A DNA stretch of 64,000 bases from Salinibacterium sp. NG253 (GCF_015864945.1 NZ_JADYWF010000001.1:1922378-1986377), one strand, 5' to 3'. Counted from the stretch's first letter, positions 1-8,807 are shown. Notes: generated from the sequence alone by a model not told the origin. Program-made: numbers and translations.

Positions 1-633
1 CTCATTGGCGGCAGTGTTTTCGAACACTCTGAAGAGAACCCGATGCTCGGCTTCCGGGGAGCGTCGCGCTATTACAGCCCGCGCTATCGCGAAGGCTTCG
101 ACCTTGAATGTCGCGCGCTCAAGCGCGTGCGCGAGCAGATCGGATTCGCCAACATCATCATCATGGTGCCGTTCTGTCGCACTGTGGCCGAGGCCGATCG
201 TGTTCTGGACGTGATGGCAGAGAACGGCTTGGTGCGAGGCGAAAATGGGCTTCAGATTTACATGATGTGCGAGATTCCCGCCAACGTGATTTTGGCTGAA
301 AAGTTCGCCACCCGGTTCGATGGTTTCTCGATCGGTTCCAACGACTTGACGCAATTAGTGCTTGGTGTTGATCGAGACTCAGAGGAGTTGGCAGCGCTTT
401 TTGACGAGCGGGATGACGCGGTCACGTCCATGATCAGCCAAGCCATCCAGAAAGCGCACGCCGCCGGAATCAAAATCGGAATTTGCGGGCAGGGCCCCAG
501 CAATTACCCCGACTTTGCGGCGTTCCTCGTCAACGAGGGAATCGACTCCATTTCGCTCAACCCCGACAGCTTCATGAAGACGGTTCCCCATATTGCTGAC
601 GCTGAGGCTGCCGTCGAGGCGCGCGACCGCTAA
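1..633 (+). CDS. ppsA: Phosphoenolpyruvate synthase, C-terminal part
   Basis: The open frame enters from the left edge, so only about the last 210 residues are present. PEP synthase converts pyruvate, ATP and water to PEP, AMP and phosphate in the cytosol, the entry step of gluconeogenesis. The visible part matches the PEP-binding TIM-barrel domain: ENPMLGFRGASRYYSP near the left edge, GSNDLTQLVLGVDRDS in the middle, then the cysteine region GICGQGPSNYPDF and the family ending GIDSISLNPDS. The TAA stop at 631-633 overlaps the TAG stop of the convergent aldolase gene. The neighbouring aldolase and phosphofructokinase-like genes suggest a central carbon cluster. Identification is firm; the start lies outside the window. 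Confidence 0.95.
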   Translation, partial: LIGGSVFEHSEENPMLGFRGASRYYSPRYREGFDLECRALKRVREQIGFANIIIMVPFCRTVAEADRVLDVMAENGLVRGENGLQIYMMCEIPANVILAEKFATRFDGFSIGSNDLTQLVLGVDRDSEELAALFDERDDAVTSMISQAIQKAHAAGIKIGICGQGPSNYPDFAAFLVNEGIDSISLNPDSFMKTVPHIADAEAAVEARDR

Positions 634-1525
634 GTTGTGGACGCTCGAAAAATGCTGCTGATCGATTCTTCGAGCGTTGCGGTGAACTCGTCGTCGCTCT
701 GCTGAATGGTGAGCCCCTCCGTGAGCGCACGCGAAAAGCTCGCGACTACGCCGTGCTGACGGGATAGTCGAGCGTTGGCTTCTGCACGGCTGTAGCCGCC
801 TGAGAGCGCGAGCACTCGCAGCACATTCGGGTGGGCCACGAGGTCTGCGTAAAAGTCATCGACTTCGGGAAGCGTCAGCTTGAGCATGACGTACTGGTCT
901 GCGCCGAGGGAGTCGAGCTGTTCGAGAATCGCGGCCTTGAGCATCCGCTCGGCTTCATGCTTGCTTGGCGAATGGATGTCGATCTCAGGCTCAATGATGG
1001 GCACAAGACCGGCCGCCAGAATCTGACGGCTGATCTCGAATTGTTGGTCAACGATTGCCTGCACGCCTGCCGCGTTACCAAGCAGGATCAGTGATCGCAT
1101 TTTGGTGCCGAAGATGCCGTTATCGAGAGCGCGGGCCAGCACCGCGTCGAGTCCGGGCAGCGGGTTCATCAACTGGGCTCCGTCGACCTCGCGCTGGAGG
1201 CCTTTGTCTACCTTGAGAAAGGGAACGATGTTCTTGACGTCCCACAGGTAGTCGGCGCTCGGGCGACCCTCGATCTGGCGGTCCATCGTCTGCTCGAAGA
1301 GGATGGCACCCAGGATGCGGTCACCGCTGAAGCTGGCGTTGGTGACGATACGTGTGCGCATCGCATGGACGAGATCGAACATCTCCTCGTCGTCAGAGTA
1401 GGAGTCATCCTGAATGCCATAGAGCTTTAGAGCTTTAGAGCTTTGGGTGTGCTGCCACCGCTCTGGTCGAGCGCCGCAATGAAGCCGTCAGCGTCCTTGA
1501 TCTTGGTGAACTGCAATTCATTCAT
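630..1525 (-). pseudogene. fba: Class I fructose-bisphosphate aldolase, frameshifted at an 8-bp repeat
   Basis: The protein family cleaves fructose 1,6-bisphosphate to two triose phosphates. A start codon at 1525, with AGAGGAG upstream, opens [15 protein letters not shown] and [15 protein letters not shown], then hits TAA. After 8 extra bases the expected sequence resumes (YGIQDDSYSDDEEMFDL) and runs to the stop at 630. The extra bases are one copy of a unit present three times (1421-1444). With two copies the gene would encode 295 residues, the usual length of this bacterial class I family. Downstream motifs are intact: GDRILGAILFEQTMDR, FLKVDKGL, LALSGGYSRAEAN. A restart at ATG 1382 would give 250 residues lacking the N-terminal barrel strand and its conserved Asp. 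It may be a dead gene, a reversible off state or a sequencing error. Confidence 0.88.
1421..1444. repeat. Three exact tandem copies of AGAGCTTT inside the aldolase gene
   Basis: Three contiguous 8-bp units (AAAGCTCT on the coding strand) lie about 80 bases into the aldolase reading frame. Two copies keep the frame; three shift it and create an in-frame TAA. Tandem units of this size can gain or lose copies by slipped-strand mispairing. Confidence 0.95.
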
Positions 1526-1548
1526 GGTTATGCTCCTCTTCGTTTCGC

Positions 1549-2523
1549 CTAGTAGCGTGTGGCCTCCGGAAGCACTAGTTCGAGAGCTTCTACTTCCTTA
1601 AGGGCACACATCTCGGTCGCCGGCGTCGCTGCCGTTGCGCTGCCCGCAGCGACAGCAGAACGGAATGCACGTTCAGGATCTTGCCCCTGTGACAGTCGCC
1701 ACACAAACGCTCCCAGAAATGCATCACCAGCACCGACAGCACTCTGCACCCGCACCGTGGGCACTGGCAGCCGGATGACGCCGGAGGCGGAGGCGAGCAC
1801 GGCGCCGGCCTCGCCAAGAGTCAAAGCAACGAGTTGGGCGGAGCCGCGAGCGACAAGCTCGGCGGCGGCATCCACTTGACTCTGTTCGGTGGTGAGCTCT
1901 CGGCCCACGAGTTCACTCAGTTCGCGGAGGCTCGGTTTCACAAGGTAGACACCTTCGGCGAGGGCATCGGTGAGCGCTTCGCCAGACGTGTCGATGATCG
2001 AGCGTGCACCCTTCTGGTGCGCCAATCGTGCCACTTGAGCGTAGAAATCTGTCGGCACTCCGGGCGGCAGACTGCCGCTGGCCACAACATAGCCACCGGG
2101 AATGATCGCTGCTTCTAGCGTTGCAAGGCAGCGTTGCCACTCGGCTTCGCGAAACTCTGGGCCCTGCAGCACGAACCGAAACTGTTGGCCCGAATCGTTT
2201 TCGTCAACGGTGAAGCTCTCCCGAGTCGTGCCAGCGATGGGCACCGCGAGGCTGGGAACGCCTTCTGTCTCGAGCAACTGTTGATAGGTGGCTCCCGTGA
2301 GGCCACCAGCCGCGTAGATGGCAAGGGCGTCCCCGCCGAGTTTGTGGATGGTGCGCGCCACATTCACGCCGCCTCCGCCAGGGTCGATGCGGCTGGGGCC
2401 ACAGCGCATCTTGTGATCCTTAATCACCCGTGGAGTCGACGTGCTGATGTCGAGCGCGGGGTTGACCGTCAGGGTCACGATGGGCCGCCCTGTCGTGGAC
2501 AGCGGGGGAGTAACGGATGCCAT
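1549..2523 (-). CDS. pfkB: PfkB-family sugar kinase, probable 6-phosphofructokinase II type
   Basis: Predicted cytosolic kinase of 324 residues that phosphorylates a sugar phosphate with ATP, most likely fructose 6-phosphate (or fructose 1-phosphate, as in FruK relatives). The PfkB/ribokinase fold is shown by [11 protein letters not shown] at the N-terminus, the substrate motif [11 protein letters not shown], the central [10 protein letters not shown] and the C-terminal anion-hole/catalytic motif [11 protein letters not shown] containing the catalytic Asp. An in-frame GTG at 2532 exists, but the ATG at 2523 has GTGGGG just upstream and is preferred. It lies 23 bases upstream of the aldolase gene on the same strand, so the two are probably co-transcribed. 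1-phosphofructokinase cannot be excluded. Confidence 0.88.
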   Translation of the reverse strand: MASVTPPLSTTGRPIVTLTVNPALDISTSTPRVIKDHKMRCGPSRIDPGGGGVNVARTIHKLGGDALAIYAAGGLTGATYQQLLETEGVPSLAVPIAGTTRESFTVDENDSGQQFRFVLQGPEFREAEWQRCLATLEAAIIPGGYVVASGSLPPGVPTDFYAQVARLAHQKGARSIIDTSGEALTDALAEGVYLVKPSLRELSELVGRELTTEQSQVDAAAELVARGSAQLVALTLGEAGAVLASASGVIRLPVPTVRVQSAVGAGDAFLGAFVWRLSQGQDPERAFRSAVAAGSATAATPATEMCALKEVEALELVLPEATRY

Positions 2524-2564
2524 AATCCCCACTTTATGGCGTTGTTACCGCCCCATCGAACGGT

Positions 2565-2876
2565 TTAGCTCTCGGTGGAAGGGATATCCATTCCGAGCTC
2601 GTTCAGAGGCGAGTTGTCGACGGGCTCCGGCAGGTGTTCAGCAGGGCAGTCGAGAAGCGTCTCCGGCGTCGAGTGGTCGATGTAATGTTCTGACATTGGC
2701 CGCCCACACACGGGACACACGGCATCCGCAACCTTCGAGACCACGGCGTCGTAGGGCCCCACATCGGGTATGCCCAGAACGGGAAACAGTTTGTGGTTCA
2801 GCCAATCGATGAATCTGACGTAGCCGTCCAGACCAGATTCTTCGCCCTCGTCTTTAGTGTGCTCTTGTTCGCTCAT
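2565..2876 (-). CDS. Small conserved-looking protein with Cys/His residues
   Basis: Not recognised by function. The 103-residue product is acidic at the N-terminus (EQEHTKDEGEE) and has a central CPVCGRPM motif followed by two histidines and another cysteine (DCPAEH), an arrangement that could hold one zinc ion. No membrane segment or signal peptide is visible. An upstream in-frame start would add 24 residues, but the ATG at 2876 sits exactly six bases after a TACGCT box, the leaderless pattern seen in front of other genes here, so this start is preferred. It is on the same strand as the kinase gene 41 bases downstream. Confidence 0.75.
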   Translation of the reverse strand: MSEQEHTKDEGEESGLDGYVRFIDWLNHKLFPVLGIPDVGPYDAVVSKVADAVCPVCGRPMSEHYIDHSTPETLLDCPAEHLPEPVDNSPLNELGMDIPSTES

Positions 2877-2882
2877 AACCTC

Positions 2883-2888
2883 AGCGTA
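2883..2888 (-). promoter_or_regulatory. Probable -10 box (TACGCT) for a leaderless transcript
   Basis: TACGCT on the minus strand ends exactly six bases before the ATG at 2876, placing the expected transcription start on the start codon. No clear -35 hexamer was recognised. The 186 bases from here to 3074 show nothing else. Confidence 0.5.
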
Positions 2889-3074
2889 GCCACGGGTGTC
2901 GGCAAGCGTAAGGGGTAGGAAGGGTCCAGTATTGCCGGGCATCCGCACAGGATCGCACTCCTCTGCAGGGGCAGCAGCAGCCCGCTCGCCGGGCGTTGGG
3001 TGGTGCCGGTGCCTCCGGGTGCCTATGCTGTGGAACAGTTGCCCGCTTTAGGTCAGCGATAAGGCTGGGGCTCC

Positions 3075-4454
3075 ATGGAGATCGCACTTTTCATCACACA
3101 ATTTCTCGTAGTGCTCGGCTGCATCGTCATGGGTACACGATCGAGCGGGGTCGGGCTCGGCCTTTGGGGCGGAGCAGGCGTTGCTATTCTTGTTTTTGGT
3201 TTCCGTCTAGCTCCTGGCTCGCCGCCCGTCGACGCCCTCCTCATCGTTCTCGCCATCGTGCTCGCATCCTCAGTGATGCAGGTTGCCGGTGGAATCGATT
3301 GGATGGTGTCAATCGCCGCCACTCTCATCAAGAAAAATCCGAAACAGATCACTCTTGTTGCCCCGCTTGTCTCTTTCGTATTTGCGGCCGGCGCCGGCAC
3401 CTCGAACATCCTCTACCCGCTGCTGCCAATCATCCAAGACCTCTCCTACCGCAACGGCATCCGTCCTTCTCGACCGCTTTCGCTCTCCGTTGTAGCGACA
3501 GGAATCGCACTCGCTTGCAGCCCGGTCTCGGCAGCCATGGCAGCGATGATTACGCTCACCGACGTATCGCCCTTCAACTATGAGCTCATCGACATCGTCA
3601 AGGTCACCTTCCCGGCTGCGGTGGTCGGCATTGTCGCTACGAGCTTCTTCGTGCAGCGCCTCGGCAAGGACATTGCTGATGACCCCGAGATCCAGGCAAA
3701 GATCGCCGCCGGAACGATTCCTGCACCGGACGGGGTGCAGTCTGGTGGCGCAAAAAAGACGAAGCGTGGCACCCAGCTGGCACCCACCCCGGTTCAGACC
3801 ACTGTGACGACATCCGGAAGAAATGCCGCGATTATTTTCCTTCTCGGCGTCGTGGCGATTGTCGTGTTTGGTCTTTTCAAGGCCATTCGGCCGTTGGATG
3901 CGGCTGGCGACCCCGTTGGGATGACGCCAATCATCGAGATCGTCATGTTTGTCACCGGCACGGTAATCCTGCTAGTTTCGCGTCCCACGATCGCCGCTGT
4001 ACCCAAGACGACTGTTTTCCGGGCCGGGATGGTCTCCGCCATTGCTCTGTTCGGATTGGCCTGGCTCACGGATACTTTCCTTGGCGCCCATTCCGAGGAC
4101 ATCGCCTCGACTGTTGGTAACGCCGTACAGGCGGCACCGTGGATCTTCGCGCTTGGCGTCTTCGTGGTCTGCGTTCTCACCACGAGTCAGTCGACCGCGA
4201 CTAGGACGATCGTGCCGATTGGTCTGGTTTCCGGGATCCCGCTCGGGCTACTCTCTGGCATGTGGGCGGGCGCCTTCGCTGGAATCTACTTGCTTCCTAC
4301 TAACGGATCTCAGATCGCCGCGGCCAACTTCGATACGACGGGGAGCACCAAGCTGGGCACCAAGCTTTATGATCACTCCTTCTTTGTGCCTTCGCTGCTG
4401 CTGGCAGGCACGACGATCGCTGCCGGAGCGCTGTTCGGCGTGCTCTGGGGATAA
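3075..4454 (+). CDS. DcuA/DcuB-family C4-dicarboxylate transporter
   Basis: A 459-residue inner-membrane carrier of the Dcu family, which exchanges or imports aspartate, fumarate, malate or succinate. Family features include the N-terminal helix followed by GVGLGLWGGAGVAILVFG, the stretch ASSVMQVAGGIDWMV, KNPKQITLVAPLVSF, the AGAGTSNILYPLLPII motif and SRPLSLSVVATGIALACSPV. About ten or eleven hydrophobic segments are visible, with a charged cytoplasmic loop near residues 200-255. A GGGGCTCC stretch precedes the ATG. It stands alone, facing the N-formylglutamate amidohydrolase gene, whose stop lies about 20 bases away. The family is sure; the precise substrate is not. Confidence 0.9.
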   Translation: MEIALFITQFLVVLGCIVMGTRSSGVGLGLWGGAGVAILVFGFRLAPGSPPVDALLIVLAIVLASSVMQVAGGIDWMVSIAATLIKKNPKQITLVAPLVSFVFAAGAGTSNILYPLLPIIQDLSYRNGIRPSRPLSLSVVATGIALACSPVSAAMAAMITLTDVSPFNYELIDIVKVTFPAAVVGIVATSFFVQRLGKDIADDPEIQAKIAAGTIPAPDGVQSGGAKKTKRGTQLAPTPVQTTVTTSGRNAAIIFLLGVVAIVVFGLFKAIRPLDAAGDPVGMTPIIEIVMFVTGTVILLVSRPTIAAVPKTTVFRAGMVSAIALFGLAWLTDTFLGAHSEDIASTVGNAVQAAPWIFALGVFVVCVLTTSQSTATRTIVPIGLVSGIPLGLLSGMWAGAFAGIYLLPTNGSQIAAANFDTTGSTKLGTKLYDHSFFVPSLLLAGTTIAAGALFGVLWG

Positions 4455-4474
4455 TGGAGGCCGACGGCGGCGGG

Positions 4475-5587
4475 CTACCCGGCGCGGAAGGAATCCCACG
4501 CGGCCTTGCACGCCCGGGCAACCCGGTCGACGTGTTCCGGGTCGGGGGCAACCCAGCCCGTCCCCGGCTGCGACAAGATCGCCGTGTTCTTCGCGCCGAG
4601 CAGGTATTCGCGCAAAAACTCCGCCTGCACGGCGCTGAGCGAAAGGCCGGCTGTCTCCGCATCCTCCCTAACGCGCTCGAAGTGTGCCGCGGCGTCGATG
4701 ATTTCTTGACCGCCGAGATAGGGGATGTTGAGCCCGACATCGCTGGGTGAGTGTGCGCCAAAGGCTGTGCGGTGCGCATCTGCCAGCCGCCGAAGAGTGA
4801 CCGGCGTCATCGTCACGGGCTCGTCGCCGCGAGGGTCGCCTTCGTTATCACCTCGGTTGGAGAGCGCCACTATCTGCGGCAACCGGTCCTTGGGCGCACG
4901 CTCGACGCACACGGCACCATCCCTAGCGGCGGTGTGGTTCATCGTGTCGTGAAAGGACAGCGCCGTAAAGCGATGGGGTTGAGCGGAGGTGCGCGCTTGC
5001 TCAAGTTTGATCGCTATGAAACGAGCCCGGAGCTCGTCGCGGGTGCGTTCGTAGACGCCAAGTCCGCGTTCGGCGACAGCCGCAAAGGTGTCAGTGAGGT
5101 GGCGTAGCTGCGCCTCATCCTGCGGAACGAGAAGCAGCGGATAGAACGCGAAGGTCACGGGGCGCACGGCATCCACACCGCTGAGATCGACGGGTTGATA
5201 CGGTCCGGCTGCTCGCACCCGCTCCAGTGCGGCGGCGAGGCTGCCGGCGAGATCGCTCGGCTTGGCGCGATTGGGGTCGCGGATCATGCGCGGATGCGGG
5301 TTCTCCACATAGACGATGCGAGGATCGATTTCTGCCCAGCGGCGCACAACGGCGCTCGTCGAGACGTCACTGAAGTCAAACTGGAGCCTGCGAGTGAACT
5401 CAGGTGCAAGGAATTCGGAAAGTTCCTCCGGGATCGCCGCGCCCGAGTGGGGGCAGCTCACCAGCAGATCAGCGTCGCTCAAAGCCTCATTGAGCGTTCG
5501 GTTCTCAGGGTCTGCGTAAAACGTAATATCTGCTGCGGTGAAGTGTGTTCCCGCCGGGATTAACGTGGGGGAGGCGCCGTCGCTCAT
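4475..5587 (-). CDS. N-formylglutamate amidohydrolase family protein
   Basis: A 370-residue cytosolic hydrolase of the FGase family, whose characterised members remove formate from N-formyl-L-glutamate in histidine breakdown. Visible family motifs are VSCPHSGAAIPEEL (metal-binding His), VYVENPHPRMIRDPNR (in place of the usual DLNRDP-like strand) and LSFHDTMNHTA near the middle (second His). The C-terminal third has LNIPYLGGQEI. An in-frame extension of 50 residues exists upstream, but the ATG at 5587 (MSDGASP) is the natural start because the extension looks like non-coding composition. No hut genes are adjacent, so the natural substrate could be another N-acyl amino acid. Confidence 0.82.
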   Translation of the reverse strand: MSDGASPTLIPAGTHFTAADITFYADPENRTLNEALSDADLLVSCPHSGAAIPEELSEFLAPEFTRRLQFDFSDVSTSAVVRRWAEIDPRIVYVENPHPRMIRDPNRAKPSDLAGSLAAALERVRAAGPYQPVDLSGVDAVRPVTFAFYPLLLVPQDEAQLRHLTDTFAAVAERGLGVYERTRDELRARFIAIKLEQARTSAQPHRFTALSFHDTMNHTAARDGAVCVERAPKDRLPQIVALSNRGDNEGDPRGDEPVTMTPVTLRRLADAHRTAFGAHSPSDVGLNIPYLGGQEIIDAAAHFERVREDAETAGLSLSAVQAEFLREYLLGAKNTAILSQPGTGWVAPDPEHVDRVARACKAAWDSFRAG

Positions 5588-5672
5588 GTTCCCATCATGG
5601 CGAACTAGCTGAGCAAGCCCTAATGGGCAGAGCTGCTGAATCTGGTGGAGCAGAAATCCTTCGACGAATGAG

Positions 5673-6128
5673 CTAGTTCGATCGGGGTCGCGAAGCTTCG
5701 GGTGTGAGTCGAAACACTGGATGTTGTGAGGCTTCATCGACGAATTTTGTTACCGGGTCTTCCGACGTCGCATCGAAGAAAGGGGCCGTGATCGGAACAT
5801 TACGCACGTATTGCTGCAGAACCGGCCCGGCGGCATGGGCAGCCAAGCGTTCCGCATAAAGAACCTCGCTCCGTCGACCCCGCCGCAGCTTCACTGCGTT
5901 GTCGGCGCGGACGTTGTGAACCCAACTGACGTTCCCATACGGCGCCACGAGCCATCGATTCCCCGCAGCCTCAATGATGGTGACCGGTGTTGTTCTCAGC
6001 TCACCGCTCTTGCGCCCGGTCGTAGAGAGAAGATAGTTCGAGCTCGGACCGAGACCTGTTTTGATCATCGCAGTCATGAATAGATTGGCCGCGCGTCGCA
6101 CGAATCCGAGTCGGTATGTCTTGGCCAT
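5673..6128 (-). CDS. DDN/DUF385-type deazaflavin-dependent nitroreductase family protein
   Basis: A 151-residue protein of the split-beta-barrel family that includes mycobacterial Ddn, which reduces substrates with coenzyme F420. Support comes from LLSTTGRKSGELRTTPV, followed by a stretch with NRWLVAPYGNVSWVHNVRAD and a basic segment VKLRRGRRSEV. The ATG at 6128 opens MAKTYRLGF; an earlier in-frame start would add only six residues. A second member of the same family lies at 29929-30369. Membership is clear; dependence on F420 is inferred from the family and no F420 biosynthesis gene is in the window. Confidence 0.82.
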   Translation of the reverse strand: MAKTYRLGFVRRAANLFMTAMIKTGLGPSSNYLLSTTGRKSGELRTTPVTIIEAAGNRWLVAPYGNVSWVHNVRADNAVKLRRGRRSEVLYAERLAAHAAGPVLQQYVRNVPITAPFFDATSEDPVTKFVDEASQHPVFRLTPEASRPRSN

Positions 6129-6243
6129 GTGGCCATGATGCCGCAACCGCGGAGGCTAGTACAGCACAGTAGCCTGCCTTGCTAGACACTATGAGTGCTA
6201 TTCGCGTTGGTTCAGGTCGCCTGCTACTTTGCGGAACTGGCCG

Positions 6244-6789
6244 TCATTGCTCTGATCCTTGGCTTTGCCCGGTGACCTGCCCGGCCAAGGGAGAAGCGTC
6301 GAGAGACTTGGTCATTGTGAAGTTGTTCAGTTCAACGCCGTTCAGCACGGGATGCTGTTCGGCCTCCACTTGGAAGCCCCGCTTCTCGAAGAACGGCCGG
6401 GCGGTAACGCTCACGTTGGCGGAAAGTGACGGGCTCGCTCGCTCGCGGGCGATGACCTCGATGAAGTCGAGTAGCGCAGCGGCGACGCCCTGGCGCGAGT
6501 GCTGGGGAGAAACGAACATCATGTCGATGTAGCCATCCGAGCTCACATCCGAGAAGCCCGCTATCTCACCGTCGACCAGGGCGACGAAACTGTTGCGGGC
6601 GCTCATCGACTGATCCCAGACAGGTATCTCGCGCTCGTCTGCTCGTGCCCACGCCGCAATCTGCTGCGGCGAGTAGTCAGCGGATGCCGTGATGGTGACC
6701 GCAGAAAGGAACACTGCCAGCGTCGGCGCCGCATCCGCTGGCCGATACGGGCGCACGTCGATGGGAGTCGAACGCGTGCGTGGGTTCAT
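6244..6789 (-). CDS. GNAT-family N-acetyltransferase
   Basis: A 181-residue cytosolic acyltransferase that would transfer an acetyl group from acetyl-CoA to an unknown amine. The GNAT core is shown by the beta strand FVALVDGEIAGFSDV, then IDMMFVSPQHSRQGVAAAL, in which Q/R-x-x-G-x-A/G forms the pyrophosphate loop, and the late ARPFFEKRGFQ strand-helix. The ATG at 6789 has GAGGAG immediately in front, too close for normal spacing. A TTG at 6804 (five residues longer) has a perfect AAGGAGG twelve bases upstream, so the real start is open. It lies downstream of the ABC exporter genes, separated by a hairpin. Confidence 0.85.
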   Translation of the reverse strand: MNPRTRSTPIDVRPYRPADAAPTLAVFLSAVTITASADYSPQQIAAWARADEREIPVWDQSMSARNSFVALVDGEIAGFSDVSSDGYIDMMFVSPQHSRQGVAAALLDFIEVIARERASPSLSANVSVTARPFFEKRGFQVEAEQHPVLNGVELNNFTMTKSLDASPLAGQVTGQSQGSEQ

Positions 6790-6810
6790 CTCCTCATTAT
6801 GCAAGGCAAA

Positions 6811-6859
6811 CGCCCGCCTCCTTCAGCCGAGGTAGCGGTGTGGCTGAAGGAAACGGGCG
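6811..6859 (-). terminator. Hairpin after the ABC exporter genes
   Basis: CCTTCAGCC (6820-6828) pairs with GGCTGAAGG (6842-6850), and the outer CGCCCG (6811-6816) pairs with CGGGCG (6854-6859). It lies between the permease stop and the acetyltransferase start, so it may terminate or attenuate transcription. No U-run is present. Confidence 0.55.
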
Positions 6860-6881
6860 AACTTCTGCTCCGTCGAAACGT

Positions 6882-7766
6882 CTAGGCGTCGCGACGCTTG
6901 ATGAGCGCGGATGCGACGATGAGCAGTACAACAACCCAGGCGAGCAGCACGAGGAAGCCCTGGGTCGGATCGAGGGTGAGTACTTCGTCGGCGATCCCTC
7001 CGAGGGGCGGGCCGCCCGCGGCGGAGTCGCTGCCGATGGCATACATTTGGCTGCCAGCGGATGACGGCAGTAGCGCCGAAAGGTTGTAGAGCCACGCCAC
7101 TTGCGCCACGCTCGCGAGGATGGAGAGCACGGTAGGCACCACCAGGAGTAGTCCCAACACAGTCGCAATGCCACCAGCGCTGTTACGTAGAATCGCACCG
7201 AAACCGAAAGCCAGAAGCGCAATGAGGGTCAGGTAACCGGCGCCGCCTACGAGAGCACGCATCACGTCGCCATCCAGAAGCTGCCCTTCAACGCCCTTGC
7301 TCGCAAGTATCGGCGCGGTGACCAGTGCTGTGAGGGCGATTGAGAGGAGACCGACCACGAACGTGGCTACGGCCAGCACTAGCGCTTTCGCAAAGAGGGC
7401 CGGCAATCTTTTGGGCACCGCCGCGAACGTTGAACGGATCATGCCCGTCGTGTATTCACCGCTAATGATGAGCACACCAAGCACGGCGGCGACAAGCTGC
7501 GTGAAGTTCACGCCAAGCGTTGCCACCATCACCGTGAATGATTTCTGCGTTTCGACGTCAAAGGCAGGGCCTGTCGAGGTGTCGATGGTGGCTGTCATGA
7601 GGAGGCCAAATCCGACCGTGAGCAGCACGATGATCGCAAACGACCACCGGGTCGAGCGAAGCGTGCGCAGCTTGATCCATTCGGAGCGCACAACGCGCAG
7701 GAAGCTCAAGTGTGTAGAGCGTTGACCTGCCGCAGCGGGGGAAGCCTCAAGGGTGGTGTTGGTCAT
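6882..7766 (-). CDS. ABC-2 type transporter permease
   Basis: A 294-residue membrane subunit of a two-gene ABC exporter. The N-terminus is cytoplasmic (VRSEWIKLRTLRSTRW, a typical ABC-2 start) and is followed by about six membrane segments. A conserved-looking amphipathic stretch, ISGEYTTGMIRSTFAAVPKR, follows the second segment, as in bacitracin/nisin-type exporters. Its ATG overlaps the ATPase gene stop by four bases (ATGA), so the two are translationally coupled. Substrate unknown; lantibiotic-immunity-like or drug efflux would be normal for this architecture. Confidence 0.88.
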   Translation of the reverse strand: MTNTTLEASPAAAGQRSTHLSFLRVVRSEWIKLRTLRSTRWSFAIIVLLTVGFGLLMTATIDTSTGPAFDVETQKSFTVMVATLGVNFTQLVAAVLGVLIISGEYTTGMIRSTFAAVPKRLPALFAKALVLAVATFVVGLLSIALTALVTAPILASKGVEGQLLDGDVMRALVGGAGYLTLIALLAFGFGAILRNSAGGIATVLGLLLVVPTVLSILASVAQVAWLYNLSALLPSSAGSQMYAIGSDSAAGGPPLGGIADEVLTLDPTQGFLVLLAWVVVLLIVASALIKRRDA

Positions 7767-8674
7767 CGGGAAACCTCCGAGTGGTATTCAACGTCGTCTT
7801 GCGTGAGTTCTAGGTAGGCATCCTCAAGCGAGGCGGCGAGCGGAGTGAGCTCGTGAAGCACGATGCCCGCTTGTGCTGCGACCTCACCAATCTGGGCGGA
7901 TGCCAACCCGGCAATGTTCAGAACGTCACCTTCGAGGCTGGTGACGGTCACGTCGCTGCTAGCGAGGCGGTTGGCGAGATCAGCGGCCTGCGGTGTGCGA
8001 ACCCGCACTGCGGTTCCGGTTGCTAGTGCCAAAATCTCGCCGACGGGGGCATCCGCAATGATGCGACCGCGCCCGAGCACGATGAGATGGTCGGCCGTCT
8101 GTGCCATCTCGCTCATGAGGTGAGAGGAGAGGAAGATTGTGCGGCCCTCTGAGGCGAGTTGTCTCGTGAGCTTGCGCACCCACATGACGCCTTCGGGGTC
8201 GAGGCCGTTGACTGGCTCATCGAGGATCAGGGTTTGGGGATCACCGAGGAGGGCGGCGGCGATCCCGAGGCGCTGGCCCATGCCGAGCGAGAATCCGCCG
8301 ACACGTTTCTTCGCAACAGACTCAAGGCCGGTCATTGCGATGACTTCGTGCACGCGTGCTTTGCCGATGCCGTGGGTGGCGGCCATGGCGAGAAGGTGGT
8401 TGTAGGCGGTGCGCCCGGTGTGGATTGCTTTCGCGTCGAGCAATGCACCCACTTCGTGCATGGGGTTGTGGTGTTGGGCGTACTTTTTGCCGTTCACGGT
8501 AACCGAGCCAGAATCGGGGCGGTCGAGGCCGATGATGGTGCGCATGGTGGTGGACTTGCCGGCACCATTCGGGCCGAGGAAGCCGGTGACGAGACCGGGA
8601 CGGATGGTCGCGGTGATGTTATCGACGGCGGTTTTGGCGCCATACCTCTTGGTCAATCCTTGAATTTCAATCAT
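7763..8674 (-). CDS. ABC transporter ATP-binding protein
   Basis: A 303-residue ATPase partner of the downstream permease. Walker A is GPNGAGKS at residues 34-41, the signature is FSLGMGQRL, Walker B is LILDEP with the following VNGLDPEG, and the switch region is FLSSHLMSEM. The C-terminal 80 residues are the usual accessory domain of drug-exporter (DrrA/BcrA-like) ATPases. The ATG at 8674 has only a weak ribosome site but is exactly six bases after a TACACT box, suggesting a leaderless start. First gene of a two-gene operon with the permease. Confidence 0.92.
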   Translation of the reverse strand: MIEIQGLTKRYGAKTAVDNITATIRPGLVTGFLGPNGAGKSTTMRTIIGLDRPDSGSVTVNGKKYAQHHNPMHEVGALLDAKAIHTGRTAYNHLLAMAATHGIGKARVHEVIAMTGLESVAKKRVGGFSLGMGQRLGIAAALLGDPQTLILDEPVNGLDPEGVMWVRKLTRQLASEGRTIFLSSHLMSEMAQTADHLIVLGRGRIIADAPVGEILALATGTAVRVRTPQAADLANRLASSDVTVTSLEGDVLNIAGLASAQIGEVAAQAGIVLHELTPLAASLEDAYLELTQDDVEYHSEVSR

Positions 8675-8680
8675 GTCTTA

Positions 8681-8686
8681 AGTGTA
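8681..8686 (-). promoter_or_regulatory. Probable -10 box (TACACT), leaderless start of the ABC exporter operon
   Basis: TACACT on the minus strand is followed by six bases and the ATG at 8674. No good -35 was seen at the usual distance. Confidence 0.5.
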
Positions 8687-8807
8687 CGAGCGCACTCGCG
8701 TTGCGGGGTCCGTCGTAAGGATGATTTCCCCGCCACAAAGTAGCCCTCAAGCCTGAGATCACTAATTTCATTCCCGAGTAAAGCTTCATTCTGCGGGCTT
8801 CGAGATT

